Below are positions 56,600-64,000 of a stretch of 64,000 nucleotides of DNA, piece by piece. The DNA is taken from positions 310,001 through 374,000 of the forward strand of contig JAJDCG010000001.1 in the NCBI GenBank assembly GCA_029260965.1. Direction: 5' to 3'. The stretch comes from Candidatus Levyibacteriota bacterium (lineage in GTDB: Bacteria > Patescibacteria > Microgenomatia > Levybacterales > UBA12049). The notes beneath the pieces are model-generated. The model worked only from the letters and a program-made list of their open reading frames with translations. It made no database searches and was not told where the DNA came from. Position 1 is the stretch's first letter. Every line of letters starts with the position of its first letter. Position numbers and translations under genes: made by a program.

Positions 56600-56875
56600 T
56601 TACAGAAAGAGTTTGATTAATACCTCAATCATCATGATTACGCCAGTGAAAACAACAGTTTTTCTAAGATCTTTTGTAAAGTCTCTACTATTCAGGGCCT
56701 TAGATTGACTATCAGTAGGTGTATAACTAAAAGTAGGACTTTGAAATTCTGTTTGTGGTTGATGAGTGGTAAAGTGTTGTTTTTCCTGTGGAATTTGGGC
56801 AATTTGATAATTCATAGCCTGCCGTTTAGTTTCGGCAAGAATTTTTTCTCTCCTGGTTTTTTTTCGTTTAGCCAT
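56600..56875 (-). CDS. Small tail-anchored membrane protein, unknown function
   Basis: 91 residues: a very basic start (M-A-K-R-K-K-T-R-R-E-K), a Gln/Thr/Ser-rich middle and one C-terminal helix (about 72-90, T-V-V-F-T-G-V-I-M-M-I). The basic end should lie in the cytoplasm and could bind nucleic acid. No family that I recognise. Its promoter is divergent from and interlocked with that of the DUF4446 gene. Confidence 0.65.
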   Translation of the reverse strand: MAKRKKTRREKILAETKRQAMNYQIAQIPQEKQHFTTHQPQTEFQSPTFSYTPTDSQSKALNSRDFTKDLRKTVVFTGVIMMIEVLIKLFL

Positions 56876-56885
56876 GAGTTAGCCT

Positions 56886-56915
56886 AGATTACACTATTGA
56901 CAGCTTCGGTGTCAA
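56886..56915 (-). promoter_or_regulatory. Promoter of the tail-anchored protein, interlocked with the opposite one
   Basis: TTGACA (56915-56910), 18-base spacer and TAATCT (56891-56886) on the minus strand, 10 bases before the ATG at 56875. Its spacer contains the -35 of the divergent promoter. Confidence 0.6.
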
Positions 56916-56926
56916 GAGGCTAATAT
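56897..56926 (+). promoter_or_regulatory. Leaderless-type promoter of the DUF4446 gene
   Basis: TTGACA (56897-56902), 18-base spacer and TAATAT (56921-56926) on the plus strand, ending exactly 6 bases before the ATG at 56933. Confidence 0.65.
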
Positions 56927-56932
56927 AAATAA

Positions 56933-57397
56933 ATGCCATTTCCTATAATCCTCGGATTTTCTCTATTAATACTTGTCTGGTTGTCAGCGCTTACTTTCTA
57001 CCTCGTGCGTACTGTTAGAAACTATACAGTATTTACGAGTGGTGTAAACAAGAAAACCCTCGAAGAAGTATTGACACGTATGGTTGGTGAGCAGAAATTG
57101 GCTAGAAAAGATATTGCATATTTAAGTGAGCGATGTGATAATATAGAGAGACGAGAGTTGTTGCATATTCAAAAAATAGGTCTCTTGAGGTTCAATCCAT
57201 TCAAGGATACTGGGGGCGATCAGAGCTTTGTCCTATCATTAATTGATGCAAAAGATACAGGAGTTGTAATTACAGCGCTGTATTCTAGGTCAGGAACCAG
57301 ATGGTACGCAAAGAAAGTGATAAATGGAAAGGGTGTTGAGCATGAACTCTCAAGCGAAGAAGTAAAATCATTAAAGATTGCAAAAAATGATGAATAA
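56933..57397 (+). CDS. DUF4446 membrane-anchored protein
   Basis: 154 residues: one N-terminal helix (about 5-26), a coiled linker with K-K-T-L-E-E-V-L near 41-48, and a compact domain from about 80. That domain contains K-I-G-L-L-R-F-N-P-F-K-D-T-G-G-D-Q-S-F, then L-S-L-I-D and G-V-V-I-T-A-L-Y-S-R, the typical DUF4446 profile, and is thought to lie in the cytoplasm. The family is common in Firmicutes and in this radiation; its function is unknown. It overlaps the next gene by 11 bases. Confidence 0.88.
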   Translation: MPFPIILGFSLLILVWLSALTFYLVRTVRNYTVFTSGVNKKTLEEVLTRMVGEQKLARKDIAYLSERCDNIERRELLHIQKIGLLRFNPFKDTGGDQSFVLSLIDAKDTGVVITALYSRSGTRWYAKKVINGKGVEHELSSEEVKSLKIAKNDE

Positions 57398-58547
57398 AAA
57401 AATTTTAATATTAATTTCAATAGGACTATACTTAATATCTACAGGTGTCTCGTATTTTCTTTTTTCTGGATCCTCTGTTGCTCAGGGAGGAGAAGTAGAT
57501 ATACCAAAATCAGCAAAAATTGATAATGACTATGAAGCGATAACTTTTGATCCTAACGCACCAAAAACAGAAGAATGTCCTCTCAATGGCGCGATGTATT
57601 CAAAAGAACAGCGCGCATGGTGGGAAAGTCATAGGCCACTTGGAGTTATGATCGAGAACCACGTTGAATCTCGACCGCAGTCAGGCATTAATGCAGCTGA
57701 TGTTACTTATGAAGCTGTTGCCGAGGGTGGGATAACCAGGATGCTGAATGTCTATCATTGTAATGATGCTGGTATAGTTGGTCCTGTGAGATCAGCACGA
57801 ACATATTTTCTTGATTATATATCAGAATATGGAGATTACCCACTTTATGCACATGTAGGTGGAGCAAATACTCCAGGTCCAGCTGATGCTTTGGGTCAGA
57901 TAGATCAGTATGGTTGGGGTGGATATAACGACCTTAACCAATTTGCCATAGGCTTCCCCACTTTCAGAAGAGATCAGACGAGGCTGGGAAGAACAGTTGC
58001 GACAGAACACACTATGTATTCTGTCACCAACAAGCTTTGGGAGGTTGGAAAGGAACGCGGGCTTACGGATGAAGACGAAGATGGTAATTCTTGGAGCGAG
58101 AATTTTGTGCAGTATTCTTTCAAGGACGATAGTCCATCAGGCAGGAAACAGACAGTTGATGTTGATTTTTGGGAGGGAGCTGCCTATGCAGTCAGGTGGA
58201 TTTATGATTCTGAAAAAAATATATATCTCAGGCAGAATGGTGGAGAAGACCATATAGACCGCAATACAAAAGAGCAACTAAAGGCTAAGAATCTGGTTGT
58301 TCTTTTCATGAGCGAGCGTCGCGCAAACGACGGTTATGAGGGCAATGTCCATCTTCTTTATGGAACAGTGGGTTCGGGAGACGCACTAGTTTATCAGGAT
58401 GGTAGAGAGATAGAGGCTACATGGGAGAAATCGGATCGTGAATCAAGAACAATAATCTATGATGAAAACGGAGATGAGATAGAATTTAACAGAGGTAAAA
58501 TCTGGTTTATGATAGAACCCCTAGATGGAACTGTTACCGCAAAGTAG
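57387..58547 (+). CDS. DUF3048 (YerB-like) membrane-anchored protein
   Basis: 386 residues: signal anchor (about 5-24), then an extracytoplasmic DUF3048 region. R-P-L-G-V-M-I-E-N-H near 81-90, R-P-Q-S-G-I-N-A-A-D-V-T-Y-E near 94-107 and G-P-V-R-S-A-R near 131-137 are its hallmark. The C-terminal part (about 250-385) has F-M-I-E-P. A second ATG one codon downstream is equally possible. YerB-type proteins are lipoproteins of unknown role in Firmicutes; here there is no lipobox Cys. Confidence 0.87.
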   Translation: MMNKKILILISIGLYLISTGVSYFLFSGSSVAQGGEVDIPKSAKIDNDYEAITFDPNAPKTEECPLNGAMYSKEQRAWWESHRPLGVMIENHVESRPQSGINAADVTYEAVAEGGITRMLNVYHCNDAGIVGPVRSARTYFLDYISEYGDYPLYAHVGGANTPGPADALGQIDQYGWGGYNDLNQFAIGFPTFRRDQTRLGRTVATEHTMYSVTNKLWEVGKERGLTDEDEDGNSWSENFVQYSFKDDSPSGRKQTVDVDFWEGAAYAVRWIYDSEKNIYLRQNGGEDHIDRNTKEQLKAKNLVVLFMSERRANDGYEGNVHLLYGTVGSGDALVYQDGREIEATWEKSDRESRTIIYDENGDEIEFNRGKIWFMIEPLDGTVTAK

Positions 58548-58580
58548 TGATAAATATTGATTTAATCTGGATTCTAGATG

Positions 58581-58610
58581 TTGACAATATCTGATAGAAA
58601 ACTATATGCT
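58581..58610 (+). promoter_or_regulatory. Promoter of the Cys-rich surface protein
   Basis: TTGACA (58581-58586), 18-base spacer and TATGCT (58605-58610) on the plus strand. The ATG at 58630 follows after 19 bases; an alternative TATAGT lies closer to it. Confidence 0.5.
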
Positions 58611-58629
58611 ATCTATAGTATAGGCTACA

Positions 58630-60510
58630 ATGACTGACTATAAGGATCATCATAAAGACAAAAAGAAAAATGTTATTCGTGCCCACCGAAAGCATCTCAA
58701 CCTCTTTTATCTCCTCTCTCTTGCAGTGATTATTTTAGTTATGCCTCTTATAGTTTTACAAGTCCAAGAGCGTACTGTTTTGCGTCAGGAGGCCGCCCCC
58801 TCGTGCTCTAGTAGGACAGAAGCTAGTTGTGGTAATACTGAGTGTAAGTTAGTAAGCTCGTTAACAGAAGGAGTGTGTAAGGGGGTTGTGGGTTCAACAA
58901 AGCCGTGCAGTACCTACAATAGAAGTGGATGTTCGGCAAATAGTACTGTATGCACTTGGTATCCCAAGAAGGTTTGTGTTTCTAACCCAAATTTTTCACC
59001 TTCAAAAAAAGGTCCGGGATCGAGCTGTACTACGGGAGCTGTGTGTATATCAGGTAAGTGTATTGACAATATCTGTAAAAACGACAATGGAGGAAGCTGT
59101 ACAACGGGGAAGGTCTGTGTTTCTGGATATTGTGGTTCAGATAACAAGTGCGCAGCAGCTAGTGCTCCAAATTCTGATGAACAGTATCATGGTAAGGTCT
59201 CTTGTGATAATGGTCGTGGAACTTGTTTTATAAGATCTAGGCTTTCAGGCACAGTACCGAGTTATTGGCATACAGGTAAATGTCCTGGTAGCCCAGCAGT
59301 GCAATGTTATTCAGATAGGCCTGCAACTAACAACCCTCCTCCTGTTAACAACCCGCCAGTAAATGATTCACCAAAAACAAATCCACCTCCAGCAGGCGAT
59401 GATACTCGCTGTACCAGTCAGGGAGGTCAATGTCAGCTGGGGCAAGCAAATAATGTGGGAGGACCATGCACCGTGAACGGTAAGGCTGGAACCGTGAAGA
59501 TAAATTTATGCTCTGGTGGCAATGACAGGAGATGTTGTGTGCCAAATGGGAGTAATCCAACTAATCCAAACAATCCCATTCAACCAAATCCCAATAATCC
59601 TTCAAATAAAATTGACATGCCAGATTACTGTAAAGTGGGGAATTGTTCAAATGAAGAAAGAACGATCATAGGAATTCCCAATGCCAAGGATGCTTGCGGT
59701 AGTATTGCCCGCTCATGTTGTAGGCCAGCTAGGTCTTCTCGTACCAGCACAACATGTGAATTAGCTCCACCAAAGACAGATCCCAATAACCCAAATCAGC
59801 CTGTTGTAAATCCTGTAAACCCAGTTACATCAAAACTAGGTCTGTCTATAAAGCTGCAGGGTATAGGCCCTGATGGTAACTCAAATCCACAGTCTCAGCA
59901 AATACCGATTGTACTCAGACTTTATAAAGATAATGTTACGGCACAAAACATAACAGCATCAAATAATGTTCTGGCTGCTGCGTCAATAGTGGTTGAAAGC
60001 ACGGCATCATATGATAGCGCATCTGGATATTTCGTAAATGACGATTTTGACATGGGTGAGGTGCCAGAGGGAAATTATAAAATTATTGTACAAAACCCTA
60101 AATTTCTTGATGTAAAATTGACTAATTCAACAACAGGAACAGATGTGTTTAATATACAATCGGGACAAAAAATCATCGCCAGTACGGTCTCTATGAGGGG
60201 TGGAGATGTGCAGCCTGAGCCAAGGGGTAATAATTATGTAGACCTTTTTGATTACAATGCAGTTATTGGTTGTACTTCAGGCCAGCCAGAAAGCGCGTGT
60301 CTTAATAAAAAACTTGCTGATATCAACGATGATGGTGTAGTTGATCAGGAAGATCTTGATATTGTCAGATCCAATTTTGGTCAAGAAGGAATAGCATTTG
60401 ATACTGGAGAGTTTGTTTGCAAGTCAGATCCTGAATGTACTGCGTCTGGAAGCAAAAATGCGCTTCAGCTTTGTCGCCTCCTCTGTACAAAGAAGCCAGA
60501 TAGGCTTTGA
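58630..60510 (+). CDS. Large Cys-rich secreted protein with a dockerin-like C-terminal module
   Basis: 626 residues. A charged start leads to one signal-anchor helix (about 24-44). Residues 58-180 hold many Cys, including two tandem units of the pattern S-C-T-T-G-x-V-C (about 130-151 and 154-175), probably disulphide-linked. Pro/Asn-rich linkers (about 232-258, 310-325, 375-395) separate further Cys-rich parts. A beta domain (about 405-530) and a dockerin-like pair follow: Y-V-D-L-F-D-Y-N near 537 and the calcium loop D-I-N-D-D-G-V-V-D-Q-E-D near 564-575. It would be exported by Sec and sit at the surface, perhaps binding a cohesin-like partner such as the protein at 32882. Confidence 0.78.
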   Translation: MTDYKDHHKDKKKNVIRAHRKHLNLFYLLSLAVIILVMPLIVLQVQERTVLRQEAAPSCSSRTEASCGNTECKLVSSLTEGVCKGVVGSTKPCSTYNRSGCSANSTVCTWYPKKVCVSNPNFSPSKKGPGSSCTTGAVCISGKCIDNICKNDNGGSCTTGKVCVSGYCGSDNKCAAASAPNSDEQYHGKVSCDNGRGTCFIRSRLSGTVPSYWHTGKCPGSPAVQCYSDRPATNNPPPVNNPPVNDSPKTNPPPAGDDTRCTSQGGQCQLGQANNVGGPCTVNGKAGTVKINLCSGGNDRRCCVPNGSNPTNPNNPIQPNPNNPSNKIDMPDYCKVGNCSNEERTIIGIPNAKDACGSIARSCCRPARSSRTSTTCELAPPKTDPNNPNQPVVNPVNPVTSKLGLSIKLQGIGPDGNSNPQSQQIPIVLRLYKDNVTAQNITASNNVLAAASIVVESTASYDSASGYFVNDDFDMGEVPEGNYKIIVQNPKFLDVKLTNSTTGTDVFNIQSGQKIIASTVSMRGGDVQPEPRGNNYVDLFDYNAVIGCTSGQPESACLNKKLADINDDGVVDQEDLDIVRSNFGQEGIAFDTGEFVCKSDPECTASGSKNALQLCRLLCTKKPDRL

Positions 60511-60519
60511 GATAAAGCC

Positions 60520-60548
60520 TTGACTACCAAGGGGTTACGAGATAAAAT
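60520..60548 (+). promoter_or_regulatory. Promoter of the winged-helix gene and secDF
   Basis: TTGACT (60520-60525), 17-base spacer and TAAAAT (60543-60548) on the plus strand, 9 bases before the ATG at 60558. It probably also drives secD and secF, which overlap or closely follow. Confidence 0.65.
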
Positions 60549-60557
60549 GAACAAAAT

Positions 60558-61133
60558 ATGTTTGCAGATCTTATTACTTCAAAAACTCGCAACAAACTTT
60601 TGAATTTGTTTTTAGGTGATCCATCAGAAATGTATCATGTACGTGAGTGTGTTAGGAGAACAGAGGAGGAAATAAATGCTGTTAGACGTGAGCTGATACT
60701 TCTTGAAAAAAAAGGAATTCTCAAGCGTGAACCGCGAGCCAATAGGGTTTATTATTCGCTTTCAAAAGACTATACTTTTTATTTTGATCTTCTGAGAATA
60801 GGTGCCAAGATAACCGGGCTTGGTAAGGCGATTCTTGAGAACAGAGCAAAACTTGGCAAGATAAAATTTGCTATGTTTTCTGGTAAATTTGTCAGAAGAA
60901 TCAAGGATTCTCCTGATGAGGTAGAGTTGATTGTTATTGGTACTGTTGTGTTGCCAGAACTGGCGATTTTGGTGAGGGCTGAGGAGAAAAGGCTTGGAAC
61001 TGAAATCAACTATACTGCCATGACTGAAGATGAGTTTAAGTTTCGAAAGACTCGACGTGATCCATTTCTTGCAACTATTCTGGTGGGATCTCGCGTGATG
61101 CTCCTTGGTGACGAGGAGGCAATGTTGGCATGA
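60558..61133 (+). CDS. Winged-helix DNA-binding protein with a nucleotidyltransferase-like C half
   Basis: 191 residues. The N-terminal 80 form an ArsR-like winged helix: T-S-K-T-R-N-K-L-L-N-L-F-L, then E-M-Y-H-V-R-E-C and R-R-E-L-I-L-L-E-K-K-G-I-L-K-R-E as recognition region. The rest (about 95-190) is alpha/beta with F-A-M-F-S-G and V-E-L-I-V-I-G, recalling MNT-type nucleotidyltransferases fused to a winged helix, but without a clear G-S and D-x-D active site. Probably a regulator. It overlaps secD by 4 bases. Confidence 0.75.
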   Translation: MFADLITSKTRNKLLNLFLGDPSEMYHVRECVRRTEEEINAVRRELILLEKKGILKREPRANRVYYSLSKDYTFYFDLLRIGAKITGLGKAILENRAKLGKIKFAMFSGKFVRRIKDSPDEVELIVIGTVVLPELAILVRAEEKRLGTEINYTAMTEDEFKFRKTRRDPFLATILVGSRVMLLGDEEAMLA

Positions 61134-62512
61134 AATCCTCCCGTTCCTCTTTTGTGTTTGTAATTTTTATAATAATAGTTTCTCTTTTTATTAATTTGTC
61201 TGAAGGATTAAGAATTGATCTTGGTTTTTACAAGCTGGACATCCCTTCATTTAATCTCCAGAGAGTAATTGGACGAGATTTTTCTCTCAAGCAAGGCCTT
61301 GACCTCGAAGGTGGTACCAGTATCACGCTTCGAGCAAGCATGGATGAGATTGCCGAGGATCAGCGTGATGATGCGCTTGATAGCGCAACATCAATAATTG
61401 AGAAGAGAGTAAATTTTTTTGGGGTATCCGAACCTTTGGTTCAGACCTCAAAAGCAAGTGGTGACTACAGGATAATCGTTGAGATACCAGGTGTTACAGA
61501 TGTTGATCAAGCAGTATCCTTGATAGGACAGACTGCAAAATTAAGTTTTTGGGAAGCTGGTCCAGAGGGCGAATCATTTGATGCAAGTGAATCTGCGAAG
61601 ATTGCTACCAATCCAGCAGAGCTTATCCGTATCGCTTCAGAATCGGGAAAGCCTCTTGGTGCGGTCCAGATTTTCGGAGAACGCGCTAAACAAACAAACC
61701 TAACTGGATCTGATCTAAAAAAGTCGAGTGTTATTTTTGATCAGAATACAGGAAATCCTCAGGTGGGATTGGAATTCACGAGTGAAGGTGGTAAAAAATT
61801 TGCTGACATAACCGAAAGGAATGTTGGAAAGATTATTGCTATTTTGATTGACGAAGAGCTCGCAACAGCACCCAGTGTTAATGAGCCTATTTTCGGAGGA
61901 AATGCTGTAATTAATGGAGATTTCACAAGGGATGAGGCAAATAAGCTTTCGGTACAATTGAATGCTGGGGCGCTTCCAGTGTCTTTGTCTGTTCTTCAAG
62001 AGCGAACAATTGGTGCAACACTTGGTGACAAATCTGTTGATAAGAGTCTTGTTGCAGGAGTAGTTGGGCTTATCGTGGTAGTTATTTTTATGATATTTAT
62101 ATATGGGCGCTTGGGTGTTGTTGCCAGTCTTGCACTTTTGGTTTACACAATTGTGCTGTTGGCTGTTTTCCGAATTGTCCCAGTTACATTGACACTTGCA
62201 GGTATAGCAGGTGTGATACTCTCAGTAGGAGTTGCGGTTGATGCTAATATTCTTATTTTTGAAAGAATGAAGGAAGAGGTTGGGCGAGGCAGATCGCTTG
62301 ATTCAGCAGTTGATGTGGGTTTCTCAAGAGCCTGGCCATCAATCAGGGACTCAAATGCAGCTAGTCTAATCATCAGTACTATTCTTTATTATTTTGGGAC
62401 CACTATTGTAAAAGGATTTGCCCTGACTCTGGCACTAGGCGTTATTGTCTCGATGTTCTCAGCGATTATGGTAACAAGAACCTTCTTGCGGGTTTTTTAT
62501 CAAAGGAAATAA
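61130..62512 (+). CDS. secD: Protein-export membrane protein SecD
   Basis: Uses the proton gradient to pull exported proteins out of the Sec channel. 460 residues: first helix (about 8-24), the P1 periplasmic-type domain with G-L-D-L-E-G-G-T near 57-64, the P4 region F-T-S-E-G-G-K-K-F near 216-224, and five C-terminal helices. V-G-V-A-V-D-A-N-I-L-I-F-E-R near 364-377 holds the conserved Asp and Arg. The length is close to the short gram-positive form. secF follows after 4 bases. Confidence 0.95.
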   Translation: MKSSRSSFVFVIFIIIVSLFINLSEGLRIDLGFYKLDIPSFNLQRVIGRDFSLKQGLDLEGGTSITLRASMDEIAEDQRDDALDSATSIIEKRVNFFGVSEPLVQTSKASGDYRIIVEIPGVTDVDQAVSLIGQTAKLSFWEAGPEGESFDASESAKIATNPAELIRIASESGKPLGAVQIFGERAKQTNLTGSDLKKSSVIFDQNTGNPQVGLEFTSEGGKKFADITERNVGKIIAILIDEELATAPSVNEPIFGGNAVINGDFTRDEANKLSVQLNAGALPVSLSVLQERTIGATLGDKSVDKSLVAGVVGLIVVVIFMIFIYGRLGVVASLALLVYTIVLLAVFRIVPVTLTLAGIAGVILSVGVAVDANILIFERMKEEVGRGRSLDSAVDVGFSRAWPSIRDSNAASLIISTILYYFGTTIVKGFALTLALGVIVSMFSAIMVTRTFLRVFYQRK

Positions 62513-62516
62513 ATAT

Positions 62517-63425
62517 ATGTTGAATATAATTGGAAAGAAAAAGTTATATTTTTGGATATCATTTCTCATGATTGTTCCAGGTGTGGTTTCGCTAGCTCTT
62601 TTCGGTCTGAGACCTTCTATTGATTTTACGGGAGGATCCAGGCTGACATTTTCTTTTGCACGATTTGTGGATCAATCTGTTATCGATGATGTGAAGACTG
62701 TTTTCGATGAACAAAGCATTGAAATAGTTACGTCGCAGCCATCAGAAAATAGTCTTATCATTAGGACAAAGCCTCTGGATGAAGGCAGTGAACAGCTAGT
62801 GCTAACCAGGTTGAGAAAAGAGTATGAAGATGTGGGTCTTGAGCAGTTTGAGACAATAGGCCCTGTTATCGGACAGGAGACAACGTTGAATGCATTGTAT
62901 GCAATTCTGATAGCATCAGTAATGATTGTTCTTTATATCGCCTGGTCTTTCCGTAATATACCAAAGCCATTGAGTAGTTTTAGATTTGGGTTGGTTGCAA
63001 TTTTTGCAGTGCTACATGATGTCTTATTGGTTGTAGGTATTTTTTCAATTCTGGGATATTTTTATCAGATTGAGATTGATAGTCTTTTTGTGACCGCGCT
63101 ATTAACTGTTGTGGGGTTTTCAGTTCATGACACTATCGTTGTTTTTGACAGGATAAGAGAAAATTTACGCTTGAGTGTTTCTTTACCTTTTGAACAGGTG
63201 GTTAATAATTCTATAATTCAGACAATGGTTCGTTCTGTTAATACATCATTCACAACACTTCTTGTACTTTTAACACTCTTTCTTTTTGGCGGAGACAGTA
63301 TTAGGTGGTTTGTTTTTGCTCTTTTTATTGGTATAGCAAGTGGTACCTACTCGTCCATTTTTACGGCAAGCCCACTTCTTGTGGTCTGGGAAAATTGGGA
63401 TAAAAAGCGGAAGAGAAATAGCTGA
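62517..63425 (+). CDS. secF: Protein-export membrane protein SecF
   Basis: Partner of SecD, 302 residues and six membrane helices. S-I-D-F-T-G-G-S near 37-44 is the SecF signature, and G-F-S-V-H-D-T-I-V-V-F-D-R-I-R-E near 199-214 holds the conserved Asp-Arg pair. N-T-S-F-T-T-L near 242-248 follows. The usual N-terminal helix (about 10-30) is present. A SecDF pair with SecA at 24150 shows a complete motor set for export of the many surface proteins found here. Confidence 0.95.
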   Translation: MLNIIGKKKLYFWISFLMIVPGVVSLALFGLRPSIDFTGGSRLTFSFARFVDQSVIDDVKTVFDEQSIEIVTSQPSENSLIIRTKPLDEGSEQLVLTRLRKEYEDVGLEQFETIGPVIGQETTLNALYAILIASVMIVLYIAWSFRNIPKPLSSFRFGLVAIFAVLHDVLLVVGIFSILGYFYQIEIDSLFVTALLTVVGFSVHDTIVVFDRIRENLRLSVSLPFEQVVNNSIIQTMVRSVNTSFTTLLVLLTLFLFGGDSIRWFVFALFIGIASGTYSSIFTASPLLVVWENWDKKRKRNS

Positions 63426-63429
63426 TAGT

Positions 63430-63882
63430 TTAAAATCCCAGCTCTTCTCGTACAATTTTTGATACAATTGCACCGTCGGCTTTTCCTTTAGTATTGGGCA
63501 TGAGAACACCCATTACTTTTCCCATATCAGATTGGTTTTTTGCACCTGTTTTTGTTATTGCATCTTTAACTAAGTCTCTGATTTCTCCTTCATTCATTTG
63601 TTCTGGTAAATATTTTTGGAGTATCAAGAGCTCTCTTTTTTCCTTCTCGACCAGTTCATGACGTCCCGCTTTTTCAAATTCTATTATTGCATCGCGTCTC
63701 TGCTTTGCTTCTTTTTGGATAACGATCATTACATCTTCATCAGTTGCAGTATAGCCAGCACCACCTTTTTGCGTTTCATAATACCCGATCGCTGATATTA
63801 ACATGCGAAGAACGGAGGTTCTTATCTGATCTTTTTCTAGCATTGCTGTTTTGAGTTCGCTTTGTAAATCGCTTTTTGTCAT
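63430..63882 (-). CDS. yqeY: GatB/YqeY domain protein
   Basis: 150 residues, the stand-alone YqeY family related to the tRNA-binding tail of GatB. Hallmarks: an N-terminal helical region with R-T-S-V-L-R-M-L-I-S-A near 21-31, E-L-L-I-L-Q-K-Y-L-P-E-Q near 103-114, and D-M-G-K-V-M-G-V-L-M near 120-129 followed by the G-K-A-D-G end. Role unclear; a link to tRNA or amidotransferase function is assumed from the domain. It converges on secF with a 4-base gap. Confidence 0.92.
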   Translation of the reverse strand: MTKSDLQSELKTAMLEKDQIRTSVLRMLISAIGYYETQKGGAGYTATDEDVMIVIQKEAKQRRDAIIEFEKAGRHELVEKEKRELLILQKYLPEQMNEGEIRDLVKDAITKTGAKNQSDMGKVMGVLMPNTKGKADGAIVSKIVREELGF

Positions 63883-63891
63883 GTCAATATA

Positions 63892-63900
63892 ATTATAGCA
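63892..63900 (-). promoter_or_regulatory. Extended -10 promoter of yqeY
   Basis: TGC-TATAAT on the minus strand, ending 9 bases before the ATG at 63882, no Shine-Dalgarno sequence between. Confidence 0.6.
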
Positions 63901-64000
63901 TATTGCCTAATAGACCTTGTATTCTTGTATGAGTAAAATTAGACTTTTTAAAGCAAGACTTAAGAGAAAAAAAGATTTTGATTATTCTTTTATTACGTAG

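Noticed and set aside
63929..64000. 23-codon basic ORF ending at the last base of the window
   Set aside because: It lacks a good ribosome site and a recognisable family. A TATTCT lies only 3 bases upstream, which does not fit the spacing seen for other genes; the window edge prevents judging context.
1..64000. CRISPR arrays, rRNA and tRNA genes, insertion sequences, integrases
   Set aside because: I looked for repeat-spacer patterns, conserved rRNA and tRNA segments and transposase motifs and saw none. Short or degenerate tRNAs could be missed without a covariance search.

Overview
The window looks like a chromosomal segment of a Candidate Phyla Radiation (Patescibacteria) bacterium, most likely of the Microgenomates/OP11 side. 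I base this on AT-rich, tightly packed genes and on small families that I associate with that radiation (DUF5679, DUF4446, DUF3048, a half-length TsaB, a CofE-like ligase). Surface proteins with cohesin-like, PKD and dockerin-like modules and a gram-positive-style envelope fit too. The assignment is inference; no rRNA or tRNA gene was found to anchor it. prfB is present with its SPF and GGQ motifs and TGA is used as a stop, so the code is the standard bacterial one.

Layout. 8-1006: a CorA-family transporter. 1008-16927 (minus): an unbroken 12-gene operon for all steps from PRPP to IMP (purF-N fusion, purD, purSL fusion, purQ, purP, purH, second purP, purB, purK, purE, purC, purM). Its control region at 16928-17100 has a consensus promoter, a dyad over the predicted start of transcription and a terminator in the leader. 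17129-20408: prfB, an acetyltransferase, a CofE-like glutamate ligase and an ECF-type membrane protein. 20421-24145: a histidine kinase, a receiver-only regulator and small unknowns. 24150-30759: secA, a 13-residue lysine-rich peptide gene, serS, rpsT, murJ. 30769-35868: groEL/groES under a CIRCE-like operator, a sortase-type surface protein, lepA. 35930-36900: a compositionally different patch with two small membrane-protein genes and hairpin-rich DNA. 36911-43118 (minus): two unknown genes, then tsaE, a lamin-tail protein, a circularly permuted M23 peptidase, ftsX, ftsE and a membrane protein. 43189-45315: tsaC, short tsaB, a CAP-domain protein. 45322-56314: nucleotide-sugar and glycan genes (rmlA, rmlB, nudix, rmlD, GT2, ugd, rmd, gmd, uxs, GT2-GtrA, GT39-like). 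56401-63882: DUF5679, DUF4446, DUF3048, a Cys-rich dockerin-like protein, a winged-helix protein, secD, secF, yqeY.

How it fits together. The purine operon would make this cell independent for IMP, which is unusual for a radiation known for nucleotide auxotrophy. It mixes bacterial PurH with two archaeal-type, formate-using PurP paralogues. The neighbouring CofE-like ligase and possible vitamin transporter could supply polyglutamylated folate for PurN and PurH. FtsE, FtsX and the M23 protein form a likely septal hydrolase module. TsaC, TsaB and TsaE are three parts of the t6A tRNA-modification pathway.

Expression signals. Many genes have a -10 box ending exactly 6 bases (or 9) before the start codon and no Shine-Dalgarno sequence, which predicts widespread leaderless transcripts. 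A few small genes (27112, 36141, 36459, 56401) instead have strong Shine-Dalgarno sequences.
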